Assembly: GCF_007751715.1 (NCBI RefSeq)
Contig: NZ_CP036292.1
Coordinates: 5,525,339-5,589,338 of the forward strand
Origin: Rosistilla oblonga
GTDB lineage: Bacteria > Planctomycetota > Planctomycetia > Pirellulales > Pirellulaceae
Length of the DNA stretch: 64,000 nt
Direction of reading: 5' to 3'
The position numbers and the translations under genes are program-made. Under the pieces are notes generated by a model. That model was given only the letters and a program-made list of their open reading frames with translations, made no database searches and had not been told where the DNA came from. Of the stretch, positions 40,003 to 48,349 are shown piece after piece (positions within the stretch are counted from its first letter, which is position 1; each line of letters starts with the position of its first letter).

Positions 40003-42513
40003 CTACTCGTCCGTTTGATGGCTGAAGGTCGGTTCCATCGACTCGATGCGATCGGAGAGATCGTTCACTTGCATGAGAATCGCACTGGGCGCAAGTTCAA
40101 CTGGAAATTCCCAGTCGACTTTGGCATCGATGATCGGCGAAGGTTGAATCGAAAAGTCATCGCCAGCGACATTTCCAGATTCATCCGGCGACTCGCCAGC
40201 TTCTGCGGCGTTGCCCCATGGTTCGTGCAGCAACCATGTATCGCCGAATCGCTTGAGTCCCATGCGGGTATTGTCTTCGATGTTCACCGACCATACGGAA
40301 TCGCCTTCGTATTCGATGCGATACCGTCGTTTTTTCGGCGGCGTCTTGCTTTGCTCGTCTTCGTTTGTCTCCGACCACCGTGCAAAGTCTTTCACAAATT
40401 GACGTGGGTTCTTTAGCATCGTGGGAGACGTCGCGATCAGTGTCACTTGGTCGTTGGTCAACGCATCACGCTTCACGGGATCATTGTCGCTGTAGTATGA
40501 CGCAGCAGCTTGTGACAACGCTGCCGATGCGATCGCAGGCGGATTGTCAATCGTTGCGGCTTGCAACATCGTCAGTAATTCATCCATCGATTGTTGCTGC
40601 TTAGGGTCTCGCATGAGTAGCTTTCCCTCCGGTTCGCCCGGAAAAATATCACCTTGCAACATCATGGCTGTCATCAGATAGGAGGCGGCTAATCCATTGA
40701 TCACTTCGTCGGAATAGCAGTCGATGCAGCCCATCGAATCGCCGCGCAACTGACAGTCCGCAAAGTGTTGCATCAGGATTTCGGGCGTAGCGAACTTTGG
40801 ACGTTCCGGCGCGATTGAACCGCCGGCCCCGGCTTCACTCTCTCTCGCTTCGTCAGCTCGAGACACATCGTTCGCCGCAGACGGGAAGAACTGCTGTGAT
40901 ACGCCATCCGTCGCGCGATCACGTTGGGCTGAAGCACTGCTTACCGAATCGTAGTCATCAAAAATGACGCCACGTAGGTTTTCGGATCTCTCGGTTCGGT
41001 GGATCATGACAGTTTCCGCCACGCCACGTTTCAGAGATACCGATTCCCTATCAATCTGAATCATCGGGAAGTCGCCATCCAATTGAACCACGTACTCGCC
41101 CGCCGCGATGCGAGTCGAAGTACCCGACCGGGAAACCGTCAACGAATCGACGATCTTGTCGCCTCGCATGACCCGAATGGGCACGTCGTCCGCATTCGAT
41201 TCGATCGTCAGCGTCCCCTTGTTCATTTCCAGCACGATGAGCACGCCGGCAACGACCAGCGAAAATGCGGCGAATCCGATGAAGGCCAGTTTGCTCAGCG
41301 GAGTTCTGCCCTTGCCGCAGTTATGCGTTGACGGGCGCCGTCGTGAAAACTGCGCTACAATTTCTGGAAGCGGCGTTGTTGTAGGATGCTGGACATGTGC
41401 AAGACAGTCTTCGAGCAATCCTGCGACTTCCGCGGCGGAATCGAATCGATCTTCGCGCGACTTCGAAAGCAGCTTTAACACAAACTGATCCAACCACTCG
41501 GGAATGTTGGAATTGAGTTCGCGAATGGGGCGAGCTGTATCGTCGGTAATCCGGCGGAGGACCGCGTAGCTGGTTTCTGCGCGAAACGGCGGATGCCCGG
41601 TGCAGAGTGCGTAGAGCACACAGCCGAGACTGAACAAGTCGCTGCGACCATCGATCGCTTCGCCTCGCACTTGTTCGGGAGACATATAGTGCGGCGTGCC
41701 AGGATGAAAACCGCTGCGTGTCAAACAGGCATCGTCCTCGGCGCGGGCCAAACCAAAATCGGTCAACAGCGCTCGATCAACCCCTTCGTCGAGCAGGATG
41801 TTCGATGGTTTTACATCGCGATGAATCAAACCTTGAGCATGCGCGGCGGCGAGCCCCTTGGCGGTCTGCATGCCGATGCGAAGAACTTCGCAAACGTCCA
41901 GCGGGCCGTCGCGATCGAGTCGTTGTTGCAGCGAACCGCCCGCGATGTACTTCATCACGAGAAATGGCGGCTGTTGGGGAGTATCACCCGATTCAACATT
42001 ATGAATTGCAACGACATGTTCATCCACGACCGCTGCCGCCGCACGCGATTCGCGAGCGAAGCGTTTCCTCGCCGATCCATTTTCCGCCAGATAAGGAGCC
42101 AGTAACTTGACCGCCACGGGGCGATTCAATTCGGTATCGTAAGCTTTGAAGACAACGCCCATCCCGCCGCTGCCAATCAAGCGTTCCACGTCGTAGCGGC
42201 CAATACGACCCAGCATTTCGGGATGCGATGGAGGCGAAAGGAGCGTCTTGAGCATCGATTCGTTCCAGGCGATCGGGCTGCGATCCCAAGGCATTCCAAC
42301 TTGGACCATGTCGGCGCAATCATCGCTGTCCGCGAGAACCTCGCGAACCTCCTGCCACAATCCCGCTCCGGCTGCTGTCTGTTCCAGACGCGTCTGACAG
42401 GCCGGACAGGTTTCGACGTGTTGTAGCGCCGCCAGATATTCTCGACTGGATTCATGGCCTTTGATCAGGCACTCCAACCCAGCATCGCTGCACTGGTTTT
42501 CACTCAGCACCAT
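40003..42513 (-). CDS. Transmembrane Ser/Thr protein kinase with N-terminal zinc-finger motif
   Basis: An 836-residue, membrane-anchored Hanks-type kinase. The N-terminus has HVETCPAC (His32, Cys36, Cys39), the H-x3-C-x2-C pattern of zinc anti-sigma domains. The kinase domain (about 105-370) is complete: GSGGMG loop, Lys136, HRDVKPSN (Asp233), DFG (Asp252), GTPHYMSPEQ. One membrane helix (about 408-430) leads to a PEGA-like segment and a periplasmic domain from Thr576 (TPEILMQHFADC...) that recurs in the next gene product. The start overlaps the ECF sigma gene by 10 bp. Kinase-ECF pairs are known in planctomycetes; the kinase may restrain or activate the sigma factor. Confidence 0.93.
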   Translation of the reverse strand: MVLSENQCSDAGLECLIKGHESSREYLAALQHVETCPACQTRLEQTAAGAGLWQEVREVLADSDDCADMVQVGMPWDRSPIAWNESMLKTLLSPPSHPEMLGRIGRYDVERLIGSGGMGVVFKAYDTELNRPVAVKLLAPYLAENGSARKRFARESRAAAAVVDEHVVAIHNVESGDTPQQPPFLVMKYIAGGSLQQRLDRDGPLDVCEVLRIGMQTAKGLAAAHAQGLIHRDVKPSNILLDEGVDRALLTDFGLARAEDDACLTRSGFHPGTPHYMSPEQVRGEAIDGRSDLFSLGCVLYALCTGHPPFRAETSYAVLRRITDDTARPIRELNSNIPEWLDQFVLKLLSKSREDRFDSAAEVAGLLEDCLAHVQHPTTTPLPEIVAQFSRRRPSTHNCGKGRTPLSKLAFIGFAAFSLVVAGVLIVLEMNKGTLTIESNADDVPIRVMRGDKIVDSLTVSRSGTSTRIAAGEYVVQLDGDFPMIQIDRESVSLKRGVAETVMIHRTERSENLRGVIFDDYDSVSSASAQRDRATDGVSQQFFPSAANDVSRADEARESEAGAGGSIAPERPKFATPEILMQHFADCQLRGDSMGCIDCYSDEVINGLAASYLMTAMMLQGDIFPGEPEGKLLMRDPKQQQSMDELLTMLQAATIDNPPAIASAALSQAAASYYSDNDPVKRDALTNDQVTLIATSPTMLKNPRQFVKDFARWSETNEDEQSKTPPKKRRYRIEYEGDSVWSVNIEDNTRMGLKRFGDTWLLHEPWGNAAEAGESPDESGNVAGDDFSIQPSPIIDAKVDWEFPVELAPSAILMQVNDLSDRIESMEPTFSHQTDE

Positions 42514-43112
42514 TGCGTCACCTCGTGTTGCTTAACGACTTCTTTCAGTCGACTCATCACTCGCGATCGGCCGACATAGATGGTGCCAACGCTGACTTCC
42601 AGTCGCCTCGCCGTCTCTGCGACCGACATGCCTTCAACCTGAGTCATCCAAAACGCTGACCACGTCGTTTCCGCCACCTGACACTTGACTTGTGCGGCGG
42701 CCCAACGAAAGACCTCTCGGCGATACTCCTGATCAAACTGGCTTGAGACTTCCGATGCCGGTGCCGGAACCTCGGCCAACATCGCGGCTGCGTCTTCGTC
42801 ACCGGTCGCCAATGTCCGTGTCCCCCGACGCGTTAAATAATTTACGGCTGCATTGCGAGCGATCGTCAGCAGCCAGGCACGAAATCCGCCGCGATCGCTT
42901 CGATCGAGCCACTGGGAGACCGACCGCGCGATCGCAGAGAAGACCTCCTGCACCAAGTCATCCGCGTCGGCCGGTTGCATTCCCTGGGCGAAGGCTAATC
43001 GCCGGATCAGCGGAGTGTAGATAGCAACCACTTCATCCCAAGCCGCCACGTCCGCCGCGTCGGGCAGACGCAGGATCAAGCTTGCGCGCGTTTCGGGTGG
43101 ACTCGAATGCAT
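42504..43112 (-). CDS. ECF-type RNA polymerase sigma factor (kinase-associated)
   Basis: A 202-residue sigma-70-family factor with regions 2 and 4 only. Region 2 has DADDLVQEVFSAIARSVSQW and GGFRAWLLTIARNAAVNYL. Region 4 has VEGMSVAETARRLEVSVGTIYVGRSRVMSRLKEVV, a helix-turn-helix for the -35 element. No separate anti-sigma gene is present; the kinase gene starts inside its last codons (10-bp overlap). It is probably activated, or released, through phosphorylation or the kinase's zinc-finger region. First gene of the three-gene operon. Its promoter should lie in the 505-bp gap upstream. Confidence 0.95.
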   Translation of the reverse strand: MHSSPPETRASLILRLPDAADVAAWDEVVAIYTPLIRRLAFAQGMQPADADDLVQEVFSAIARSVSQWLDRSDRGGFRAWLLTIARNAAVNYLTRRGTRTLATGDEDAAAMLAEVPAPASEVSSQFDQEYRREVFRWAAAQVKCQVAETTWSAFWMTQVEGMSVAETARRLEVSVGTIYVGRSRVMSRLKEVVKQHEVTQWC

Positions 43113-43617
43113 GCAAAGTGACTCGCGAACTTTGGACTTTGTGCCAACTATTTAAAGCTGTTGTGGACCTCTCAACAGGTAGACACTGCCGATCGAAGAA
43201 TCTTGCACGTTCGGCGTAAATTATCGCAACACGCGGTGTTGCGATGCGGCAAGTCTCTGTCTCAAACGGGCCTGTCACAGGAAATCGTAACACATCGCAT
43301 GCAGATGGGATTCACGCTGCCCACCTCTCGCGGAAACGCCGCGTTAACCACAACGAAGTCTGAAATCGCGTCCCGCTTCGATCTCACATCGACTTCGTTT
43401 GGCGGGCATCGACGTTTTTGGGTAAACTGCTTGCCAACCGAGAGAGACGGAAGCGTTTACGGCGGAGATACAATTTCTGTGTTGCGCAATCGTGTAACGA
43501 CGCGAACATGGTGAGTTGCTTGGGGTGCTGTTGCCAGCAACGTCTGCGTGTGGCTGCCAAGTTTGTTTGCGTCGCCTTCGGTGTTTGGTAGAGCATCTTT
43601 AAAGAGGACATCAAATC
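43113..43617. other. Divergent intergenic region, ECF operon / metallophosphoesterase
   Basis: About 500 bp between the leftward ECF operon and the rightward phosphoesterase gene. It should hold both promoters. No gene is convincing. Near 43200-43275 the sequence GCGTAAATTATCGCAACACGCGGTGTTGCGA contains a 10-bp inverted repeat (TCGCAACACG / CGGTGTTGCGA), a possible operator or hairpin. Confidence 0.45.
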
Positions 43618-44610
43618 ATGAAGCGTCGGACCTTCTTCGGACTCGGTACTGCGGCGGCGGGGCTACCGCTAATCAACGCAAGCGAAACGCGCGCTGCACA
43701 GCCCGTGGGCAAAAGCACTCGAGGCTCGTTCTCGGTCGACGGCAACTTGGTTCGTTTCTACTCAGCCGACATCCGCAAGCCGCTCCGCGTCCTTGTCGCT
43801 GCCGACACGCATCTGTTTCTAGACGACGAGCGTGGGAAACCGTTCCACGAATTCAGCGGCCGGATGGCTGGGGCTTACAACACAACGCGGCATTTCAAAA
43901 CCGGTGAAGCAACCAACCCACAAAACAGCTTCACTCAGATTATCGAACGGGCACAGGAACGGAACGTCGATCTACTGGCATTGGTAGGCGACATCTTCAG
44001 TTTCCCATCCGAAGCTGCCATCGAATGGGTTGCAGATCAACTCGCCGCGTCAAAGCTCCGCTACTGTTACGTCGCCGGAAATCACGACTGGCACTACGAA
44101 GGCATGCCGGGATCAATCGATGAACTGCGTGCGACATGGATTGAGAGGCGATTGAAACCGCTCTATCAAGGAAACAATCCGTTGATGTCGGCTTACGATA
44201 TCGGCGACGTCCGTTTTCTGGCGATCGACAATTCGACTTACGAGATTCTTCCGGAGCAGTTGGATTTCTTCCGCGCGCAGGCCGAAACAGGCAAACCATT
44301 GGTTCTAACGGTTCACATTCCGATGTTTGCCCCCGGTCGCCCGGTCGGATTTGGCTGTGGACATCCCGACTGGGGAGCGAACTCCGATCGAAATCACAAA
44401 ATCGAACGGCGGCCTCAATGGCCAACGACGGGCCACACCCAAGCGACACTCGATTTCCACCGAGACGTCTTCGCGACACCCAATCTACTGGGGATCTTCG
44501 CGGGTCACACCCATCGCAGCTCCGTGGATGTCATCAACGGCATCCCGCAATTTGTCACCGATGACAATGCAAGTGGAGCTTTTATGGACGTCGAACTATT
44601 GCCTGCGTAA
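43618..44610 (+). CDS. Tat-exported metallophosphoesterase
   Basis: A 330-residue calcineurin-like phosphoesterase. The N-terminus MKRRTFFGLGTAAAG is a twin-arginine signal. The metal-site motifs occur in order: VAADTHLF (Asp, His), LVGDIF (Asp), VAGNHDWH (Asn, His), LTVHIPMF (His) and FAGHTHRSSVD (two His). An Asp in the first motif followed by Thr-His rather than xHxD is a small variation. The substrate could be a phosphodiester or phosphomonoester in the periplasm. Start ATG 43618 is preceded by AAAGAGGA, a good ribosome-binding site. Monocistronic. Confidence 0.88.
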   Translation: MKRRTFFGLGTAAAGLPLINASETRAAQPVGKSTRGSFSVDGNLVRFYSADIRKPLRVLVAADTHLFLDDERGKPFHEFSGRMAGAYNTTRHFKTGEATNPQNSFTQIIERAQERNVDLLALVGDIFSFPSEAAIEWVADQLAASKLRYCYVAGNHDWHYEGMPGSIDELRATWIERRLKPLYQGNNPLMSAYDIGDVRFLAIDNSTYEILPEQLDFFRAQAETGKPLVLTVHIPMFAPGRPVGFGCGHPDWGANSDRNHKIERRPQWPTTGHTQATLDFHRDVFATPNLLGIFAGHTHRSSVDVINGIPQFVTDDNASGAFMDVELLPA

Positions 44611-44860
44611 GCCGCGTCGGTCGGCAGTTAGAGAGTGCAGGCAAACGGGCAGAATGAAACCGCTGGCGACGCACTCAGCCAGTCGCAAGCAGCGAACCGA
44701 AGATCGAGTGTTTCAACGTTTACGCAAGCTTTTGCTGGGGCTTCCGCCAACCGCCCTATACCGCTTTGGTATGCTGGCTGCGGAACGAGATCGCCCCCCG
44801 AAGGCGCTGAGATATCAGCCGCCTATTCACCTCTTGGTGTTTACCCACACGAGCGTGGAA

Positions 44861-45385
44861 CTAGCCTGCCATCCGACCGATGCGATTTCCCTTGGGAACC
44901 GACATCTCTTGTTGGCTAGGTTGGTACCGGTACTGCATGACGTATGCGTCTTCGCAGGTATCGTCGTAGAAATCGCGAAGCACTGAAACCGCTTTGAAGC
45001 CACTGTTGCGAAAGAACAGTTGAGCATCGAGATTGGTTTCGCGAACTTCCAACATGATCCGATTGCGACGATCGTGCGACAGCTTGCCAACCAACTTACC
45101 GATCATCGCTTGGCCAACGCCACGATGACGGACCTCCGGATTGACGGCAAAGTTGAGGATGTGCAAACGGTTCTTGTGCAGTTCGTAAATCATGAAGCCG
45201 ACGACCTGGTCGTCTTCTTCCGCAACCATGCCGATGCAGTTCCGCTGACGCAGGCAGCGGATAAACTCATCTTCCGACCATGGGAATTCGAAGCTTGCCG
45301 CTTCGATGTCGAGCACCGACGGCATATCGCGACGAATCATCCAACGAATATGTACCGTGGTGGCTGAACTTTGAGAATGTTCCAT
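44861..45385 (-). CDS. rimI: GNAT N-acetyltransferase, RimI-like
   Basis: A 174-residue GNAT protein. RimI acetylates the N-terminal alanine of ribosomal protein S18. Features are IRRDMPSVLDIEAASFEFPWSEDEF, typical of RimI, the acetyl-CoA loop VRHRGVGQAMIGKL and the EVRETNLDAQLFFRNSGFK segment, followed by YDDTCEDAYVM. Length is slightly above the usual 150, with extra residues at both ends. No tsaB or tsaD neighbour. The 250 bp between its stop and the phosphoesterase gene hold nothing recognisable. Confidence 0.85.
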   Translation of the reverse strand: MEHSQSSATTVHIRWMIRRDMPSVLDIEAASFEFPWSEDEFIRCLRQRNCIGMVAEEDDQVVGFMIYELHKNRLHILNFAVNPEVRHRGVGQAMIGKLVGKLSHDRRNRIMLEVRETNLDAQLFFRNSGFKAVSVLRDFYDDTCEDAYVMQYRYQPSQQEMSVPKGNRIGRMAG

Positions 45386-45673
45386 TACCGACTCCTTCCT
45401 CGGGCGGAGGCTGTGACGCCTTAGTATACATCAACGTAAGACGCGAATCCTTCGACGTCTCAAGTCCCATTCGTTGACGGGGGGAGATTATCAGAAGGAG
45501 CCCAGAACGCCAAGAGAAATCAGGTCAGTTTTTACCCCTAGTTTTCAATACAATTTGTTCGTTTTTACTCGCATCTACAGCGATATTGCTGTTGCGTTGA
45601 AAGCCGCTTTCGGCATCACTCGCCGATCGGCACAAACGTTTCGCCCGCGGTTGCGTCACCGCGACCACCGACC

Positions 45674-46204
45674 CTATCGCTCCGCTTCGACTGGCGGATC
45701 CACAGGTGCTGTTTCGGCGATCTCCTCCGGAACGCTTCCCCCGCCGCGCTCGAGACTCGACAGAATAAGTCCGGCGACTAAGAGGATTGCACCGAGCACG
45801 CGGATGCCACTCGCCGACCGCTGGTGAAAGCCAGCCAAGCCGTAGTGATCCAACAGCAACGATGCAATCGCTTGGCCGGTCACGATCAACGCGATCCATT
45901 GCAACGCCCCGATCCGCGGTGCAAAGATCATCGACATCGTTACTAGGAACGCACCGATCGATCCTCCCAACCAAGCCCACCACGGGAGCGATGCGACCGA
46001 ATCGGTGAAGCGAGGCGGAAAGCGACCGCTGAAGATCGCAATTACCACCAGCACCAACAGGCCGGTTCCGAAAGAGACGATGGCCGCATGCAACGGATGC
46101 CCCATCTTCCGCGACAGCGTTGAATTGACGCCCGGCTGTGCCGCCAAGCCCGCACCGCCGATCAGCGCCGTACATACGATCAACAAATACATCCAACGCG
46201 ACAA
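45674..46204 (-). CDS. DMT-superfamily inner-membrane protein (YdcZ/DUF606)
   Basis: A 176-residue membrane protein with about five hydrophobic helices (YLLIVCTALIGGAGLAAQ, AIVSFGTGLLVLVVIAIF, WLGGSIGAFLVTMSMIFA, ALIVTGQAIASLLL, VLGAILLVAGLILSSL). This is the single five-helix repeat of the YdcZ/DUF606 family, which works as pairs or dimers in the drug/metabolite transporter superfamily. Features are QPGVNSTLSRKMG near the N-terminus and the P/R pair in APRIGAL. The start is TTG at 46204, with GGAG upstream, or ATG four codons in (46192). A charged, Pro-rich tail follows the last helix. Substrate unknown. Confidence 0.85.
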   Translation of the reverse strand: MSRWMYLLIVCTALIGGAGLAAQPGVNSTLSRKMGHPLHAAIVSFGTGLLVLVVIAIFSGRFPPRFTDSVASLPWWAWLGGSIGAFLVTMSMIFAPRIGALQWIALIVTGQAIASLLLDHYGLAGFHQRSASGIRVLGAILLVAGLILSSLERGGGSVPEEIAETAPVDPPVEAER

Positions 46205-46447
46205 CGAAGACTCCGAGTTTTAGTAGGCTTAGCCAGCCCCGCCGTCAGCACACTCCGCCGCCCTCGCGTGGCCGCCTTATCATCGACCAGCCGCCGCGGC
46301 GGGTCAACGTGCCAGCAAACCCCGATCTGACAGCAAAACCAATCTGGCTTGACCTTGTCGACGCGACGGGGGTAATGTGCCGCTGGTAACTAGCATTTTG
46401 TCTCGCCATCTCGGCAGCGTTTGAATTCCTGGGTAAGGATGCCCGCC

Positions 46448-48205
46448 ATGATTAATACCTGCATCGCCCGTATCGCACGACTTGGGCAATCCGCGTTTTG
46501 GGGATTGCTGATCGTCGCATGTTGTGGCTGTCTGAGCCCCTGGTTGGGAAGCAAGGACGACCAAAGCGAAAACGAAGTGGCGGCAGTTGAAGAGCTTTTC
46601 CAAAGCGAAGACCGCCCCAAATTGGTTCGCGACGCAACGGTGTCGATGGGCATGCATCCGGTGAAATTGGAAGCGATTGCGATCGTTAATGGTTTAGCCG
46701 GCACCGGCGGAATCCCCGAGCCTTCGCCGCAACGCGATGCGATCCTGTCGGAATTGAAGACCCGCAACGTCAACGATCCCAACCAGTTCCTCGATTCCAA
46801 CCAATCGGCGATGGTTTCGGTCGAAGCCTTTTTGCCCGCGGGCGTCCAGAAAGACGACCCGATCGATCTGTACGTTCGGATCAGCACCCGATCGACCGCC
46901 ACAAGTATTCGTGGCGGTTGGTTGATGCCCGCTCGTTTGCAAGAGGTTCGCCTGTTGAACAATCAATTGCGCAGCAGCGACATGTTGGCGATGGGGACCG
47001 GCCCAATTCTGATCCGCAGCGCCTACGAAGCGGGTGACGAAACGGCGTTGATTCGCGAAGGCGTGATCCCATCGGGCGGCCGCAGCACCAAATCGCGCAG
47101 CATCGGATTGATCATCCGCCCCGCGTTCCAGCACGCCTTCATCTCCGCACAGATCGCTAACGATATCAATCGCCGGTTCTTCTTTTTCGATGGCACCAGC
47201 CGCCGCGGCATCGCCAACGCCAAAGAAGACGATTTCATCGAACTCTCAATTCACCCAACCTACCGCCGCAACATCCCGCGTTTGATGTCGGTCGTCCAAT
47301 CGATCGCTATCAAAGACACGATGGATGCCCGGCATGAGCGGATCAAAGATCTGACGGCGCGTTTGACCGAACCATCGACAGCGGCCGCCGCCGCGTTGCA
47401 ACTCGAAGCGATCGGCGATGATGGAGCGGTACCACTGAAGGTCGCCGCCACCGTTGCCGATCCCGAAATCCGGTTTTATGCCGCCGAAGCACTCGCCTAC
47501 TTAGACCAAGTCGATGCGATCGACCCGTTGGTCGAACTGGTTAAAACCGAGCCGGCGTTCCGGTACCGCGCCCTGTTGGCGTTGAGCATCCTGGAACATC
47601 GATTGGCCGCCGAAGGACTCCGCGAACTGATGGACGAATCGAGTGTCGAGACGCGTTACGGCGCGTTTCGCAACTTGCGTGAACGTCCCGATCGCGAACT
47701 GCTGGTGCCGGGAACCGAGATGGCCGAAGGCTACTCCTTTTTCCACGTCGCTTCGAAAGCCGAACCACTTGTCGTCGTCAGCACACTCCGCTTTGCCGAA
47801 ATCGTCGTCTTTGGCGGCCCGGTGCCGATCCGACCGCCAAAATATCTGATGGCTGGTTCGGGAATCATGGTTCGCGGCGACGATCAGGGCAAGCTGCGGA
47901 TCAGCCGATTCCAACCTGGCAAACCCGATACCCGCAGTGTTTCGCAGGCGACCGTCGGCGGTTTGATCAAGGGAATCGCCGACGTCGGCGGCAACTACAG
48001 CGACGTCGTCGAAGTGCTGCGACTCGCCAAAGAACAGGGAGACCTAGAGGCTCGTTTCGCCATCGATCCGCTCCCCAAAACCCTCCGCACCTACCACCGC
48101 GAGACGGAGTCGGAGAGCGAAGACGGCAACTTCGAAGAACTGGGCCCCAGCGACATCGATCCCCCTGTCGGAAGTGGCAAAAAGGAATCGTGGTGGAAGT
48201 TTTAG
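46448..48205 (+). CDS. FlgI-like (P-ring) domain lipoprotein with HEAT repeats
   Basis: A 585-residue protein. ATG 46448 lies nine bases after AAGGA. A lipobox-type signal peptide ends LLIVACCGC. Residues about 60-300 resemble the flagellar P-ring protein FlgI: IVNGLAGTGG, MVSVEAFLPAGVQKDDPIDL, STATSIRGGWLMPARL and the closing IELSIHPTYRRNIPRLMSVV. From about 305 to 420 are HEAT-like helical units (AAAAALQLEAIGDDGAVPLK, DPEIRFYAAEALAYLDQVD). A beta-rich C-terminal domain follows. Flagellar FlgI has no HEAT repeats and is not a lipoprotein, so this is a paralogue with a different, probably envelope, role. Confidence 0.75.
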   Translation: MINTCIARIARLGQSAFWGLLIVACCGCLSPWLGSKDDQSENEVAAVEELFQSEDRPKLVRDATVSMGMHPVKLEAIAIVNGLAGTGGIPEPSPQRDAILSELKTRNVNDPNQFLDSNQSAMVSVEAFLPAGVQKDDPIDLYVRISTRSTATSIRGGWLMPARLQEVRLLNNQLRSSDMLAMGTGPILIRSAYEAGDETALIREGVIPSGGRSTKSRSIGLIIRPAFQHAFISAQIANDINRRFFFFDGTSRRGIANAKEDDFIELSIHPTYRRNIPRLMSVVQSIAIKDTMDARHERIKDLTARLTEPSTAAAAALQLEAIGDDGAVPLKVAATVADPEIRFYAAEALAYLDQVDAIDPLVELVKTEPAFRYRALLALSILEHRLAAEGLRELMDESSVETRYGAFRNLRERPDRELLVPGTEMAEGYSFFHVASKAEPLVVVSTLRFAEIVVFGGPVPIRPPKYLMAGSGIMVRGDDQGKLRISRFQPGKPDTRSVSQATVGGLIKGIADVGGNYSDVVEVLRLAKEQGDLEARFAIDPLPKTLRTYHRETESESEDGNFEELGPSDIDPPVGSGKKESWWKF

Positions 48206-48349
48206 TGCGTCGCGGAGCTGAAAAACGCTACAAATCGCCCGAAAAATGGCCATTTGAGGCCGACAGACTCCACCCCGCGCTAACATAATAACTATGAACT
48301 GAGAGGTGCCTTACCCCTTTCCGCCCGACGCGCCAACGATACCCCCCGC

